Shown one piece after another: positions 8,115 through 21,335 of a stretch of DNA of 64,000 nucleotides (positions are counted from its first letter, which is position 1; each line of letters starts with the position of its first letter). The notes beneath the pieces were generated by a model, which had not been told where the DNA came from, made no database searches, and saw nothing but the letters and a program-made list of their open reading frames with translations. The DNA comes from an uncultured Bacteroidia bacterium. GTDB taxonomy: Bacteria > Bacteroidota > Bacteroidia > Bacteroidales > UBA932. The DNA lies in NCBI GenBank assembly GCA_902789245.1, contig CADAND010000001.1, forward strand, positions 186,001 to 250,000, read 5' to 3'. The position numbers and the translations under genes were made by a program.

Positions 8115-9086
8115 TTATTTCATTCGATACAGATCCAGGGCTGAGTACTTGCGCCAGCCATGATCGGGGATGCCCTCGTCCGAGAGGAGGGTGTCCATGG
8201 GGCGGTATATGCCCTTGACGACGTTGTCCTCCAGGAAGCGGATTTCCTCCGGGAAGAGGTGCGCCATCGAGATGGAGATCTCGTGGCCAAGGTCGCGGAA
8301 GCGGTAGATCTGGAGATTGCAGCCTGCGCTCTCCAGCTTCTTCGCCAGGGCGTTGCTTCCCGCGAACTGGATGCCCGGCAGACCGATGGACTTGTAGGGG
8401 ACGATGCGGTCGGCCGTGCCGTGCAGCAGCAGGATGGGGCAGGGCTTCTGCGGGAAGCGGATGTTCCCTTCCATGGAGAAGATGGCGCCCGAGAAGGCCA
8501 TCACGCCGCCGTAGTTGAACCAGGCGGGCAGCACCTGCGCATCGGGCATGGAGTTGACGATTTCCCATTCGGCCTGCAGGGCCGTCATGGCGCCCGCCGA
8601 GGAGCCGCTGACGATGATCCGGTTCGGATCGATGCCCAGCTCGGCTGCGTGGTCGATCAGGTAGTTGGTGGCGGCGAAGAGGTCGTCCACGGCCGCCTGG
8701 ATGGCTTCCCGCAGGATGGTCAGGCCGGACGGGCTGACCCGGAAAGTCTTGCCCTTCAGCCCCAGACGGTAGTCGATGGCGGCCACGTGGTAGCCGGCGT
8801 CGGCCAGCCGGCGGAACCAGACGCGGTCGTCCGGGTGGTTGCGGACGCCGGAGACGAAGGCGCCGCCGAACACGTGGACGATCACCGGTTTGCGCAGCGT
8901 GTCGGCGCAGGGGCCGGCACCGGGCGCGGCGGTATAGAAGTCCAGCAGCAGGTCACAGGTGTCGCGCTGCGCGTAGAGCAGGGTCTGGTCCGGCTGGGGG
9001 ATGCCGGGTCTTTCAATGACGGGACGCGTTTGCGCGTACGTCAGACAGCTGCAGAGTAGCAATGAGATGGGGATCAAGTGTTTCAT
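8115..9086 (-). CDS. Secreted alpha/beta hydrolase (esterase/lipase type)
   Basis: 323 residues. A signal peptide of about 18 residues ends in CLTYAQ, so the enzyme is exported. It has the alpha/beta-hydrolase pattern: HVFGGAF oxyanion region (residues 71-77), nucleophile elbow GSSAG with Ser163, an Asp in HGTADRIVPY and a His in DLGHE. It resembles BD-FAE-type carboxylesterases; a carbohydrate acetyl- or feruloyl-esterase role is possible but not shown. The start ATG overlaps the stop of the upstream Clp-N gene by one base (TGATG), indicating translational coupling. Confidence 0.85.
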   Translation of the reverse strand: MKHLIPISLLLCSCLTYAQTRPVIERPGIPQPDQTLLYAQRDTCDLLLDFYTAAPGAGPCADTLRKPVIVHVFGGAFVSGVRNHPDDRVWFRRLADAGYHVAAIDYRLGLKGKTFRVSPSGLTILREAIQAAVDDLFAATNYLIDHAAELGIDPNRIIVSGSSAGAMTALQAEWEIVNSMPDAQVLPAWFNYGGVMAFSGAIFSMEGNIRFPQKPCPILLLHGTADRIVPYKSIGLPGIQFAGSNALAKKLESAGCNLQIYRFRDLGHEISISMAHLFPEEIRFLEDNVVKGIYRPMDTLLSDEGIPDHGWRKYSALDLYRMK

Positions 9087-9640
9087 CAGCTGTAGAGGTT
9101 TGTTTCAGAATTTGCGTTAGTATACAGATGGGTAAGTTGTTCTCCGAGCGGTCCCAGCAGATCTTCCAGGCGGGGCAGGATGATCTCTTCGTGGGGGAGG
9201 ATGTAGTTCTGTTCCCGCATCAGCGCGAACAGGCGTTCGTAGTCGAAATTGCGCCCGCGGAGCAGCTCCGCGGCGGTGCTCTTCTCGTGGCGGATCAGGG
9301 CCAGCAGCAGGTGGACCGGGAAAATCTCGCGACCGCCCTGCTTGAGCGCTTCGTAGGCGGCGCCGCCCACCAGGGCCGCGGCGCTGCGCGTCGGGCGGAT
9401 CCGCCCCTGGTCCGGCCAGGGGACCGGCTGCTCGCCGAGCACCTGTGCGTCGATGTCCTGCTTGAAGCGGTCCAGATCCACACCGCAGGCACTCAGGATG
9501 CGGCATGCGTCGTTGTCCCGATGGCGCAGCAGACCGAGCACGACGTGGTCTGCGCCGACGCCGTAGCTGCCGGTGCGCGCGGCCTCGTCGCGGGCATAGC
9601 GAAGGATGGTCTGAAGGTCTGTCGAAAACTTGATTTCCAT
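9086..9640 (-). CDS. Stand-alone Clp N-terminal domain protein
   Basis: 184 residues with two Clp-N repeats and no AAA ATPase module. Repeat 1 is in TDLQTILRYARDEAAR and GADHVVLGLLRH; repeat 2 is in AYEALKQGGREIFPVHLLLALI. In ClpA/B/C this domain binds adaptors and substrates, so a free copy may be an adaptor or a chaperone decoy. It is the first gene of a two-gene operon with the secreted hydrolase and is divergent from gyrA. Confidence 0.8.
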   Translation of the reverse strand: MEIKFSTDLQTILRYARDEAARTGSYGVGADHVVLGLLRHRDNDACRILSACGVDLDRFKQDIDAQVLGEQPVPWPDQGRIRPTRSAAALVGGAAYEALKQGGREIFPVHLLLALIRHEKSTAAELLRGRNFDYERLFALMREQNYILPHEEIILPRLEDLLGPLGEQLTHLYTNANSETNLYS

Positions 9641-9655
9641 CGGGGTAATTTATGG

Positions 9656-9664
9656 ACAAAAATA
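9656..9664 (-). promoter_or_regulatory. -7 box for the Clp-N operon
   Basis: Minus strand TATTTTTGT, 15 bp upstream of the ATG at 9640. Confidence 0.5.
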
Positions 9665-9687
9665 GCAATTTAATCGGAAATTTTTGT

Positions 9688-9696
9688 TATTTTTGC
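9688..9696 (+). promoter_or_regulatory. -7 box for gyrA
   Basis: TATTTTTGC, 25 bp upstream of the gyrA ATG. Confidence 0.6.
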
Positions 9697-9721
9697 ATGT
9701 TTAGATCTATAGTGTATTTTT

Positions 9722-12265
9722 ATGGACGAGGTAAAGAATCCTGAAGAAATTCAGGAAGAAGTGAAAGGTATTATCGAACCGGTCGAAATCGACCACGAGA
9801 TGCGCACCGCCTACATCGACTATTCGATGTCCGTGATTGTGTCCCGTGCCCTCCCGGATGCCCGGGACGGTCTGAAGCCGGTGCAGCGCCGTGTGCTCTT
9901 CGGCATGGACGGACTGGGCTTGAACTACGGCGGACAGACCAAGAAGTCGGCCCGTATCGTGGGTGAGGTGCTCGGTAAGTTCCACCCGCACGGCGACTCC
10001 AGCGTGTACGACGCCATGGCGCGTCTGGCGCAGCCTTGGAACCAGCGCTACCCGCTGGTCTTCGGCCAGGGAAACTTCGGTTCGATGGACGGCGACCCCG
10101 TGGCCGCCATGCGATATACGGAAGCCAAGCTCGAGAAAATGGCGGAGGATGTCCTGGCCGATCTGGACAAGGACACCGTCGATATGACGCTCAACTTCGA
10201 CGACTCCCTCCAGGAGCCGACCGTGCTGCCGACCAAGCTCCCGCTCCTGCTGCTCAACGGCTCGGCGGGTATCGCCGTCGGTATGGCCACGAACATGGCC
10301 CCGCACAACCTCTCCGAGGTCTGCGACGCCATCTGCGCGTACATCGACAACCCCGACATCACCACCGAGGAGCTCATGGAGCACATCCAGGGCCCCGACT
10401 TCCCGACGGGCGGCATCATCATGGGCCGCCAGGGCATCATTGACGCCTACAACACCGGCCGCGGCCGCGTGGTGATCCGCGCCAAGACTGAGATCGAGGA
10501 GGGAGACAACGGCCGCGAGACCATCGTCGTGACGGAGGTTCCGTACATGGTCAACAAGGCCGACATGCTCGCCCGCATCAGCGAAATGGTGCATGAAAAG
10601 AAGATTGAGGGCATCTCGGACATCCGGGAGCTGACCAACCGCGAAGGCATCCGCATCGAATTCCAGGTGAAGAAGGAAGCCAACGCGAACGTCGTGCTCA
10701 ACACCCTCTTTAAATACACGGCGCTGCAGAGCAGCTTCTCCATCAACAACGTGGCCCTCGTGGGCGGCCGTCCCCGGACGCTCACCCTCAAGGACATGCT
10801 GGCCAACTTCATCGACTTCCGCCACGAAGTGGTGGTCCGCCGCACGAAGTTCGAGCTGGACAAGGCCCTCAAGCGTGCCCACATCCTCGAAGGCCTGCTC
10901 AAGGCCATCGACGTGATCGACGAGATCATCGCCATCATCCGGGCCTCCCGCAGCGTGGACGACGCCAAGAGCACCCTCATGGCCACCTTCGGATTCGACG
11001 AGATCCAGGCCTCGGCCATCGTGGAGATGCGTCTGCGCCAGCTCACCGGCCTGGAGAAGGAGAAACTGCAGGCGGAGTACGACGAGCTCGAGCGCTTCAT
11101 CGCCCGCTGCCACGAGATCCTCGCCAGCGATGCCGAGCAGCTCGCCATCGTCAAGGCGGAGACCCAGGACCTGAAGGCCCGCTACGGTGATCCCCGCCGC
11201 ACGGAAATCACCCTTTCCGACGACGAATTCAACCCTGAAGATTTCTACGCCGATGAGGACGTCGTCATCACGATTTCCCACCTCGGCTACATCAAGCGCA
11301 CCGCCCTCACGGAGTTCCGTACCCAGGCGCGCGGCGGCGTGGGCAAGAAGGCCAGCGCCACGCGTGACGAGGATTTCATCGAGCACATCTACGTGGCCAA
11401 CATGCATTCCACGATGCTCTTCTTCACCGACAAGGGCATGTGCTACCGCCTCAAGGTCTACGAGCTGCCGGAAGGCACGCGCACGTCCAAGGGCCGCGCG
11501 GTGCAGAACCTCCTCTCCATCGATCCGGAGGACAGCATCCGCACCTATCTCAACGTCCGCTCCATCGAGAATCCGGAGTACACGGACAACCATTTCGTGA
11601 TCCTCATCACGAAGCGCGGCGTTGTGAAGAAGACCAACCTGACGGAATATTCCAACAAACGCAGCCGCAACAAGGGCATCATCGCCATCGGCATCCGCGA
11701 AGGGGACGAACTCCTCGACGCGCTGCTGACCGACGGCGCCCACGAGATCATGATCGCCGCCCGCAAGGGCCGTTGCTGCCGCTTCAACGAAGAAGAAGTC
11801 CGAGCCATCGGACGCAGCGGATCGGGTGTCCGCGGAATCAATATAGACGAGGACGACGAGGTGATCGGAGCCATCTCGGCCAACCCGAACGCAGAGGATG
11901 CAGCAGCCCATACCGTGCTGGTAGTCAGCGAGAACGGTTACGGCAAGCGGTCCGACCCTGACGAGTACCGCCTGACTTCTCGCGGTGCCAAGGGTGTCAA
12001 GACCATCAACATCACTGATAAGACTGGCCCGCTTGTTGCAATCAAGAGCGTGACGGAAGAGAATGATCTGATGATCATCACGAAGTCCGGCCTGACCATC
12101 AGAATGGCTGCATCCGACATCCGGGTCGCCGGCAGGGCTACCCAGGGTGTGAGACTGATCAACATCCGGGAGGGAGATGCGATCGCCGCGGTGTCACCGG
12201 TCGCCAAGGCGGAGGAAGAACTCCCGGAGGAGAATCCGGAAGCGGACACGGAAGTGACCGAATAA
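9722..12265 (+). CDS. gyrA: DNA gyrase subunit A
   Basis: 847 residues, full length. Type IIA topoisomerase breakage-reunion subunit that introduces negative supercoils together with GyrB. The active-site tyrosine is Tyr132 (RYTEAKL). The quinolone region reads [17 protein letters not shown] with Ser93 and Asp97 at the positions of E. coli Ser83 and Asp87, so no classical resistance substitution is present. The C-terminal beta-pinwheel has six blade-like repeats, with QARGGVGKK as the GyrA-box equivalent. The tail is acidic. gyrB is not in the window. A TPR protein follows 38 bp downstream. Confidence 0.98.
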   Translation: MDEVKNPEEIQEEVKGIIEPVEIDHEMRTAYIDYSMSVIVSRALPDARDGLKPVQRRVLFGMDGLGLNYGGQTKKSARIVGEVLGKFHPHGDSSVYDAMARLAQPWNQRYPLVFGQGNFGSMDGDPVAAMRYTEAKLEKMAEDVLADLDKDTVDMTLNFDDSLQEPTVLPTKLPLLLLNGSAGIAVGMATNMAPHNLSEVCDAICAYIDNPDITTEELMEHIQGPDFPTGGIIMGRQGIIDAYNTGRGRVVIRAKTEIEEGDNGRETIVVTEVPYMVNKADMLARISEMVHEKKIEGISDIRELTNREGIRIEFQVKKEANANVVLNTLFKYTALQSSFSINNVALVGGRPRTLTLKDMLANFIDFRHEVVVRRTKFELDKALKRAHILEGLLKAIDVIDEIIAIIRASRSVDDAKSTLMATFGFDEIQASAIVEMRLRQLTGLEKEKLQAEYDELERFIARCHEILASDAEQLAIVKAETQDLKARYGDPRRTEITLSDDEFNPEDFYADEDVVITISHLGYIKRTALTEFRTQARGGVGKKASATRDEDFIEHIYVANMHSTMLFFTDKGMCYRLKVYELPEGTRTSKGRAVQNLLSIDPEDSIRTYLNVRSIENPEYTDNHFVILITKRGVVKKTNLTEYSNKRSRNKGIIAIGIREGDELLDALLTDGAHEIMIAARKGRCCRFNEEEVRAIGRSGSGVRGINIDEDDEVIGAISANPNAEDAAAHTVLVVSENGYGKRSDPDEYRLTSRGAKGVKTINITDKTGPLVAIKSVTEENDLMIITKSGLTIRMAASDIRVAGRATQGVRLINIREGDAIAAVSPVAKAEEELPEENPEADTEVTE

Positions 12266-12303
12266 AGTGAGACTAGTTTAAATTATTAATAACGAATAAC
12301 CCA

Positions 12304-13617
12304 ATGAAAAAGTTTGTAGCAATCCTCGCACTCGCTGCCACCATGTTCGCAGTGAATGCCCAGGCGCAGAACAAAGAAGTAGCTGCCGCCAAGGCCGCCC
12401 TTGAGAAGGCCCAGGCAGCTGCCGAGAATCCGAAACAGAACACCAAGCTCGCCACCTGGCTGAAGTATGGCGAGGCCCTGGTGAAGGCTTATGCCGCCCC
12501 CTCCGGCGCCGCCTGGGTGGGCATGTCCATGCAGGAATTCCAGATGCTTGCCAACGAGCGCGCCCAGAGCGAGAGCCAGGTCGTCGTCGGTGGCGAGCAG
12601 ATGACCAAGCGCGTCTTCGCCAACAAGAACATTTACTTCAACCCGGCTGGCCAGGTTGCCATCATCGAGGTCACCCAGCCCGTCGTGGCCGACCCGCTTG
12701 ACAAGGCCCTCAACGCCTACGCCAAGGCCGCCGAGCTCGATCCCAAGGGCACCAAGACCAAGGACATCAACGCCGCTCTGGAGGACATCGCCTCCAAGTA
12801 CACGGACGATGCTTACAGCGCCTACAATCTGGGCAACCTGAAGGCCGCTTCCGAACTTTTCGAGAAGGCTGCCAAGGCTTCCGCCACCGCTCCGCTGAGC
12901 GTCGTGGACACCGCCGCCCTCTACAACGCCGGTTTCGTGGCCTGGGCCGCCCAGGACTGGAACCGCGCCCGCACCTTCCTCGAGCAGTGCGAGAAGTACG
13001 GTTACTGCGAGAAGGGTGAGGTCTATGCCAAGCTCGCCGACGTGGCCACCGGCCTCGGCGACGCCGCCGCCTCCAAGAATTACCTCGAGACCGGTATGAC
13101 CAAGTTCCCGGAGAACCAGAGCGTGCTGATCGGCCTGATCAACTACTACCTCACCAGCGGCGACGACACCGCCCGCCTGTTCGAGCTCTTCGAGGACGCC
13201 AAGAAGAACGAGCCGGACAACGCCTCCCTCTACTATGTGGAAGGCAACGCCCGCAAGAAACTCGGCCAGACCGAGGAGGCCCTCGCCGCCTACGACAAGG
13301 CCACGGAGGTCAACCCGAACTACGAGTGGGGCTACATCGGCAAGGGTATCGCCCTCTACGACCTGGCTGTCGAGCTGCAGGACAAGGCCAACAACGAGAT
13401 GGACAACGACAAGTACATGGCGTTGATGGGTGAATTCGAGAAGGCCCTCAAGGGCTGCATCGAGCCGTTCGAGAAGGCTTTCGAGATGGTCAAGGATGAT
13501 GAGATCAAAGCCAACCTGGCCGAGTACCTCAAGAACGCCTGCTTCCGCTTCCGCAACGAGAGCGCCGAGTTCCAGGCGAAGTACGACAAGTACAACGCCG
13601 CTGCCAGCCAGCGCTAA
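12304..13617 (+). CDS. Exported tetratricopeptide-repeat protein
   Basis: 437 residues, with a clear signal peptide (MKKFVAILALAATMFAVNAQA, cleavage near residue 21-23). The mature part is Ala/Lys/Glu-rich and contains several TPR-like helical pairs, for example ALYNAGFVAWAAQDWNRAR and ASLYYVEGNARKKLGQTEEA. TPR domains mediate protein-protein contacts, so a periplasmic or outer-membrane scaffolding role is plausible. It lies directly behind gyrA and may share its transcript. Confidence 0.8.
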   Translation: MKKFVAILALAATMFAVNAQAQNKEVAAAKAALEKAQAAAENPKQNTKLATWLKYGEALVKAYAAPSGAAWVGMSMQEFQMLANERAQSESQVVVGGEQMTKRVFANKNIYFNPAGQVAIIEVTQPVVADPLDKALNAYAKAAELDPKGTKTKDINAALEDIASKYTDDAYSAYNLGNLKAASELFEKAAKASATAPLSVVDTAALYNAGFVAWAAQDWNRARTFLEQCEKYGYCEKGEVYAKLADVATGLGDAAASKNYLETGMTKFPENQSVLIGLINYYLTSGDDTARLFELFEDAKKNEPDNASLYYVEGNARKKLGQTEEALAAYDKATEVNPNYEWGYIGKGIALYDLAVELQDKANNEMDNDKYMALMGEFEKALKGCIEPFEKAFEMVKDDEIKANLAEYLKNACFRFRNESAEFQAKYDKYNAAASQR

Positions 13618-13629
13618 TCTGCAAGAGGA

Positions 13630-14748
13630 TTAATCTTCGATCCCGCACGTGTCTTTGACACGTTCCCAGGTCGAGATCATATTATCAAAATCTGAAGGAG
13701 TGAGCCAATCGTTTCGACGGTTGGCCCATTCTTTTATAAAGATGGTGGCGTAGCTGTCCGGGAGGAGCCTCTCCGGCAGCGTGCACCACAGGAAGCGGAG
13801 CTCCGGTTCCAGCATCCGCTTCTCGCCCATGATCGGGTCGTGGGTGAAGCGGAGCGTGGCGGCCAGGCCCAGCCGCGAATTGATGATGCTCATGTTGGAA
13901 ATGGCGTTGCCCAGCGAATAGATCACCGGCACGCCCTTGATGTGCGTGGTGTCCTGCACCACATGCGGGTGGGAGCCCACGATGGCGTCCACGCCCTGCG
14001 AGACCAGCCAGTTGGCCCAGGACACCTCCGTGGCGTCCGGGTTGAGCATGTATTCCGTGCCCCAGTGGGGCAGGGCGACCACGAAGTCTGCGCCGCGCTC
14101 GCGGGCGCTCCGGATGGCCTTGCCGATCTCCTCCTTGTTCATGCGGTTGGCCCTGGGCCATGCCGCATCGGCGCCGGTGTTGGTGCCGTAGGTGAAGTTG
14201 ACCAGCGCGATCGTCACACCGTGGCGCGTGAGCATCAGGGGGTAGGTCTCCTCCAGCTCCTTCGCGTTGCGGGCGGCGCCGGTCTGGCGCACACCGAGCG
14301 AGTCGCGGATCTGCTCATATACGTCCAGGGTGCGCTGCAGACCGCGTGCGCCGCGGTCGAGTACATGGTTGTTGCCCGTCAGGAAAACGTCGATCCCGCA
14401 GTCTTCCGCCAGATACCAGGCATAGTAGTCCGGCGTCGAGAACACCGGGTAGCCGGTGTAGGGTTCGCCGCCCAGCGGAAACTCCAGGTTGGCCACCGCG
14501 ATGTCCGCCGCGCGCAGCGCCGGCGAGATCTTCGCCAGGAAGGTGCGGTGGTCGCGCTCCAGCTGCTTGGCGTGCATCATCACGTCGCCGATCACGATCA
14601 CGCTCACGGTGTCGGGCGCGGTGAGCATCGCTTTCGGGAACGGGATTTGATATTGATTGCTGAAACGGGGATAATCGCGGCGCTGGGCCCGTGCGCTGAA
14701 GGCGCACAGAAGCGTCAGAAGCAGGAGGATGAAGCGGGTCGTTTTCAT
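13630..14748 (-). CDS. CapA-family (PGA_cap) metallophosphatase-like exported protein
   Basis: 372 residues from the ATG giving MKTTRFILLLLTLLCAFSA, a signal peptide. The mature domain follows the CapA/PGA_cap calcineurin-like pattern: VIVIGDVMMH near residue 55, VANLEFPLGG, LTGNNHVLDRG, LPHWGTEY and IVGSHPHVVQ, which hold metal-binding Asp, Asn and His residues. The founding members take part in poly-gamma-glutamate capsule export; in Bacteroidota the role is unclear. An upstream TTG reading would start inside the promoter box at 14757. It converges on the TPR gene and is divergent from the SPOR lipoprotein gene. Confidence 0.85.
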   Translation of the reverse strand: MKTTRFILLLLTLLCAFSARAQRRDYPRFSNQYQIPFPKAMLTAPDTVSVIVIGDVMMHAKQLERDHRTFLAKISPALRAADIAVANLEFPLGGEPYTGYPVFSTPDYYAWYLAEDCGIDVFLTGNNHVLDRGARGLQRTLDVYEQIRDSLGVRQTGAARNAKELEETYPLMLTRHGVTIALVNFTYGTNTGADAAWPRANRMNKEEIGKAIRSARERGADFVVALPHWGTEYMLNPDATEVSWANWLVSQGVDAIVGSHPHVVQDTTHIKGVPVIYSLGNAISNMSIINSRLGLAATLRFTHDPIMGEKRMLEPELRFLWCTLPERLLPDSYATIFIKEWANRRNDWLTPSDFDNMISTWERVKDTCGIED

Positions 14749-14756
14749 AAAATTGT

Positions 14757-14765
14757 GCAAATATA
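14757..14765 (-). promoter_or_regulatory. -7 box for the CapA-like gene
   Basis: Minus strand TATATTTGC, 8 bp upstream of the chosen ATG at 14748, so the transcript leader would be very short. Confidence 0.5.
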
Positions 14766-14775
14766 AGACTTTTTG

Positions 14776-14783
14776 TATTTTTG
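14776..14783 (+). promoter_or_regulatory. -7 box for the SPOR-leuS operon
   Basis: TATTTTTG, 10 bp upstream of the ATG at 14794. The leader must be very short. Confidence 0.5.
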
Positions 14784-14793
14784 TAGTTTAAAT

Positions 14794-15399
14794 ATGAGAA
14801 AAGCTATCATCATCGTGGCGTTTGCCGTTACAGCCAGCCTGGTGCACGGGTGCGACTTCTTCCGCATCCTGGCCGGCCGGCCCACCTCCCGTGAGATCGA
14901 GGAGAAGCGTAAGGCGATCCTGCTGCTGGACGCCATGCTTCCGCAGAACCAGTCGGACACCGTCCGGCTGGACACCCTGGCGGAGCCTGCCGCCGGGACG
15001 CCCGCACCGTCGGAAGTCCAGCCGGCCAGCGAGCCTGCGAAGGAGCCCGCCAAAGAGCCTGCCAGGGAGCCTGCCGCGAAGCAGGAAGTCAGGCAGCAGA
15101 GCGCTCCTGCGGGCGGCATCCGCGTCGAGACGCGGAGTGCCAGCGCATTCGCCGACCCCAAACCGGCCTATCGTTACTATGTCCTGATCGGCACCTTCGG
15201 AAGCCGCGACAACGCCGTCCGGCTGTCCGGCATGGCGGGGGAGGCCGGCTATCCGGTCACGCTCCTGCCGTTCGCCAACGGCATGACGACCGTGGCGGTC
15301 TGCCCGACCAATGATTTCGGCGACGTGTGCGCCGCGCTGGAGAAGCTTCGCAAAGAGTCCTTCTGCCCGAAGGACGCCTGCATCCTCAAGATCGAGTAG
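14794..15399 (+). CDS. SPOR-domain lipoprotein
   Basis: 201 residues. The N-terminus is a lipoprotein signal ending in LVHGC (Cys20), with an unusual His at -2. Next comes a low-complexity linker of proline, alanine and glutamate (EPAKEPAKEPAREPAAK). The C-terminal 75 residues (YYVLIGTFGSRDNAVRLSGM onward) form a SPOR domain, which binds denuded septal peptidoglycan, so a cell-division or envelope role is likely. First gene of an operon: the M28-TonB fusion starts three bases after its stop, then leuS and two yitT genes follow. Confidence 0.85.
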   Translation: MRKAIIIVAFAVTASLVHGCDFFRILAGRPTSREIEEKRKAILLLDAMLPQNQSDTVRLDTLAEPAAGTPAPSEVQPASEPAKEPAKEPAREPAAKQEVRQQSAPAGGIRVETRSASAFADPKPAYRYYVLIGTFGSRDNAVRLSGMAGEAGYPVTLLPFANGMTTVAVCPTNDFGDVCAALEKLRKESFCPKDACILKIE

Positions 15400-15401
15400 C
15401 C

Positions 15402-16721
15402 ATGAGACGGATCCTGACCGCCCTGTCGCTCTTCCTGCCCCTGCTCGCCGCCGCCCAGCTCCGCCCGTCCTACGGGGCGCTGGAGGACAGCGAAGCCGTG
15501 GCCGCGATGAAGGAGCATGTCGGCTACCTCGCTTCCGCCGCCCTTGAAGGCCGCAAAGCCGGCTCGGAAGGGGAGCGCGAAGCGGCTGCCTACGTGTCCG
15601 AGGTCCTGGAATCCTACGGCCTGGACCTGCTCAACGGCCGGGACGGCGACATCTTCGGCCTGAAGCGGGAGAACGGCGACACGCTCACCTCCCGCAACGT
15701 TCTCGCCTGCATCCCCGGTTACGACGCGGCCCTGCGCGAGCACTACATCGTGATCGGCGCCCGCCTCGATAACCTCGGCATGATGTCCTACAGCGTGGAC
15801 GGAGCCGCCCGCGAGCGCATCTACTACGGCGCCAACGGCAACGCCTCCGGCCTCTCCATGCTGCTTGAGCTTGCCCGGATGCTTTCCCGCAGCAGCGTGC
15901 TGCTCAAGCGCTCCGTGATCATCGCCGCCTTCGGCTCCTCGCTGGAGACGGGCGCGGGCGCCTGGTATTTCCTGAACCGCTCCTTCCCCCAGCCGGAGCG
16001 GATCGACGCGATGATCAACCTCGACATGCTCGGCACGGGCACGAACGGCTTCTACGCCTACACGGCGTCCAACCCCGACCTGAACGTCCTCTTGGAGCAG
16101 GTCAACGCCACCCTGCAGCCCGTCCGTCCGAGCCTGGTCTCGATGGAGCCCGTGAACTCCGACCACCGCATCTTCTACGACAAGGAGATCCCCGCCGTCC
16201 TCTTCACGACGGGCCGCTACCCCGAATACAACACCGACCGTGACACCGCCTCCATCCTCGAATACGACGGCATGGAGCGCGAGCTCGAATACCTCTACAA
16301 CTTCTCCGTCGCCCTGGTGAACGGGCGCCAGCCCGAGTTCCGCCCGGACGCTTCGAAGGACATCGTCGCCGCCGGCGACGTGGTTTCCTTCTTCGACTGC
16401 GACGTCAAGCCCACCTTCTTCCGGTCCAACGACCCCGCCGACTTCCTGCAGCGCTGGGTCTACACCTACCTGCGCTATCCGCAGAGTGCGGTGGACGAGG
16501 GCGTGCAGGGACGCGTGCTCGTGGACTTCGTCATTGACGAGAAGGGCAAGGTCGGGCAGGTGAAGGTCGCCCGCGGCGTGGACCCCCGCCTGGACGACGA
16601 AGCCGTGCGCGTGATCGCCGCGTCGCCCGACTGGAAGCCGGGGCAGGTGCGCGGCAAAAAAGTGAAGACCGCCCTGTCGGTCTATGTAGAATTCAGATTG
16701 GAGAGAAAGAAGAAAAGATAG
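15402..16721 (+). CDS. Degenerate M28 peptidase domain fused to a TonB C-terminal domain
   Basis: 439 residues: signal peptide (about 1-19), an M28 aminopeptidase-like domain (about 30-310) and a TonB_C domain (about 345-435, [21 protein letters not shown] onward). The M28 fold is recognisable from [35 protein letters not shown] and [20 protein letters not shown]. Three of the usual five zinc ligands look lost. The His of the GAHYDHLG-type motif is Arg121, the Asp pair before NASG is Asn-Gly (145-146), and the catalytic Glu-Glu pair is Ser-Ser near 179-180. Asp208 and His255 remain. I infer a non-catalytic envelope protein. Confidence 0.75.
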   Translation: MRRILTALSLFLPLLAAAQLRPSYGALEDSEAVAAMKEHVGYLASAALEGRKAGSEGEREAAAYVSEVLESYGLDLLNGRDGDIFGLKRENGDTLTSRNVLACIPGYDAALREHYIVIGARLDNLGMMSYSVDGAARERIYYGANGNASGLSMLLELARMLSRSSVLLKRSVIIAAFGSSLETGAGAWYFLNRSFPQPERIDAMINLDMLGTGTNGFYAYTASNPDLNVLLEQVNATLQPVRPSLVSMEPVNSDHRIFYDKEIPAVLFTTGRYPEYNTDRDTASILEYDGMERELEYLYNFSVALVNGRQPEFRPDASKDIVAAGDVVSFFDCDVKPTFFRSNDPADFLQRWVYTYLRYPQSAVDEGVQGRVLVDFVIDEKGKVGQVKVARGVDPRLDDEAVRVIAASPDWKPGQVRGKKVKTALSVYVEFRLERKKKR

Positions 16722-16722
16722 T

Positions 16723-19454
<2,732 letters not shown>

Positions 19455-19458
<4 letters not shown>

Positions 19459-20378
19459 CGCGCAAGGCTGTTCTCCATACCGTCTGGGAGTACATCATCC
19501 TAACCGTCGCGTGCTTCGTCTTCGCGATGGCCTGGGAGTGCTTCATGATCCCCAACGGGATGTCGGCCGGCGGCCTGATGGGTCTGTCGACCATCATCCA
19601 GTATGCGACCGCCGGTGTGGTGCCGGCCCAATATACCTACTTCGCCATCAATGCGTTGCTGATTGTCGTCGCTGTATGGGCGATGGGAATCGGCTTCGGC
19701 TTCAAGACCATCTGGTGCATCGTCTTCTCCAGCGTCGCGATGCACATCGTGGCCGGCCTGCCGGTCATGCACGCGATCCCCGGCTCCTTCTTTTATATGG
19801 AGGAGCGCCTGCTGATCCCGGTCGTGGCCGGCGTGTTCGAATCGGTGGGCCTGGGGCTCGTGCTCCGCCACGGCGGCAGCACGGGCGGCACGGACATCAT
19901 CGCCCTGATGGTCAACAAATACTGGCCCGTCTCGCTCGGGTCCGTCTTCCTGGCTTCCGACGTGGTGGTCTGCGCCCTGCTGCTCTTCCTTCCGGAGAAG
20001 AACTTCTCCGACATGTGCTACGGCCTCACGGAGGTGGTCATCTTCTCGATGGTCATCGACCTGGTCGTGGGCGGCAAGCGCTCCTCCTACCAGTTGCTGG
20101 TCTTCTCGGAGCACTACGACAAGATCGCCGACCACATCATCAACAAGATGGACCGCGGCGTGACGGTGCTCAAGGCCCAGGGCTGGTTCACCAAGGCCGA
20201 CAAGAACGTGCTGCTGATCCTGATCAACCAGACGCAGCTCTCCGGCCTCTCGCAGGTTATCAAGGAGATTGACCCGCGTGCCTTCATGTCCATCTCCCCG
20301 ACCCACAACGTCTATGGCGAGGGCTTCGAAGAGATCAAGACGGGCGTCCATCTGAAAAAGAAACATAAACATGAATAA
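19455..20378 (+). CDS. YitT-family membrane protein, copy 1
   Basis: 307 residues. Five to six hydrophobic segments (residues about 10-170) with the family signature [17 protein letters not shown] form the YitT_membrane part, and the C-terminal soluble DUF2179 domain (about 225-295, [20 protein letters not shown]) completes it. Function is unknown, with transport suspected. The ATG overlaps the leuS stop by four bases and the end overlaps the second yitT gene by eight, so translation is coupled. It is a paralogue of the next gene. Confidence 0.85.
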
Positions 20379-21303
20379 CAAGCAATTCTGGGTCGGGGTG
20401 AAGGAATACTTCCTGATCACCCTCGGCGTGACGATGTACGTGATGGGATGGATCATCTTCCTGATCCCGAACAACATGATCGGCGGCGGCGTGACGGGCC
20501 TCGGCTCCATCGTCCAGTACGCGACCAACGGCGTCATCAAGATCGGTTACACCTATTTCGTCGTCAACGCGGGCCTGCTCGTCGCGGCCCTCTTCACGCT
20601 GGGGCGCAGCTTCGGCGCCAAGTCCATCTACGCCATCCTGCTGACCTCCGTCCTGCTCAACGCTGCGCAGGGCATCTTCCCGGACCAGATCATCCAGACC
20701 CTCGCGCTGGACAACGGCAAGCTGATGTGCACCATCATGGGCGGCATCATGGTCGGTATCGGCATCGGCCTGTCGATGTCGCAGGGCGGCAGCACGGGCG
20801 GCACGGACATCATCGCCCTGATCGTCAACAAGTACCGCAACGTCTCCCCGGGCCGCATGATCCTCATCCTGGACGCCGTCATCATCCTGTCCTCGCTCCT
20901 GGTGCCCTCCTACATGGCGGACGGCACGCTGATGAGCTGGCCGGACAAGATCACGACCGTCGTCTACGGTTTCATCCTGATCACGATCGTGAGCACGGTG
21001 CTGGACCTCTACCTGACCGGCTCCCGGCAGTCGGTGCAGATCTTTGTGCTCTCGCCGAAGTTCGCCGAGATCGCGGATGCGATTACCAACGAGCTGCATC
21101 GCGGCGTGACCGTCTTCAACGGCAAGGGCTGGTACACCAAGCACGACACGGAAGTGGTGATGGTCATCACCCGCAAGGCGGACCTGAATGTCTTCCTGAA
21201 GTGCATCAACTCCATCGATCCGAACGCTTTCATTTCCGTTTCATCGGTTACGGGCGTGTATGGACAGGGATTTGATAAATTCAAATCGGGCAATAAGAAA
21301 TAA
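20371..21303 (+). CDS. YitT-family membrane protein, copy 2
   Basis: 310 residues with the same architecture as its upstream neighbour: membrane part with [19 protein letters not shown] and C-terminal DUF2179 (LHRGVTVFNGKGWYTKHDTE). The two proteins are clearly similar but not near-identical, so the duplication is old. Last gene of the SPOR-leuS operon, followed by a strong terminator. The two products may form a heteromer, which is inference. Confidence 0.85.
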   Translation: MNNKQFWVGVKEYFLITLGVTMYVMGWIIFLIPNNMIGGGVTGLGSIVQYATNGVIKIGYTYFVVNAGLLVAALFTLGRSFGAKSIYAILLTSVLLNAAQGIFPDQIIQTLALDNGKLMCTIMGGIMVGIGIGLSMSQGGSTGGTDIIALIVNKYRNVSPGRMILILDAVIILSSLLVPSYMADGTLMSWPDKITTVVYGFILITIVSTVLDLYLTGSRQSVQIFVLSPKFAEIADAITNELHRGVTVFNGKGWYTKHDTEVVMVITRKADLNVFLKCINSIDPNAFISVSSVTGVYGQGFDKFKSGNKK

Positions 21304-21335
21304 TTTCAAATCAAAAATCACAATATTTTCGATTA

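Noticed and set aside
9707-11911. 734-codon minus-strand frame opposite gyrA
   Set aside because: A shadow of gyrA: highly biased in Val, Asp, His and Leu, with no domain signature.
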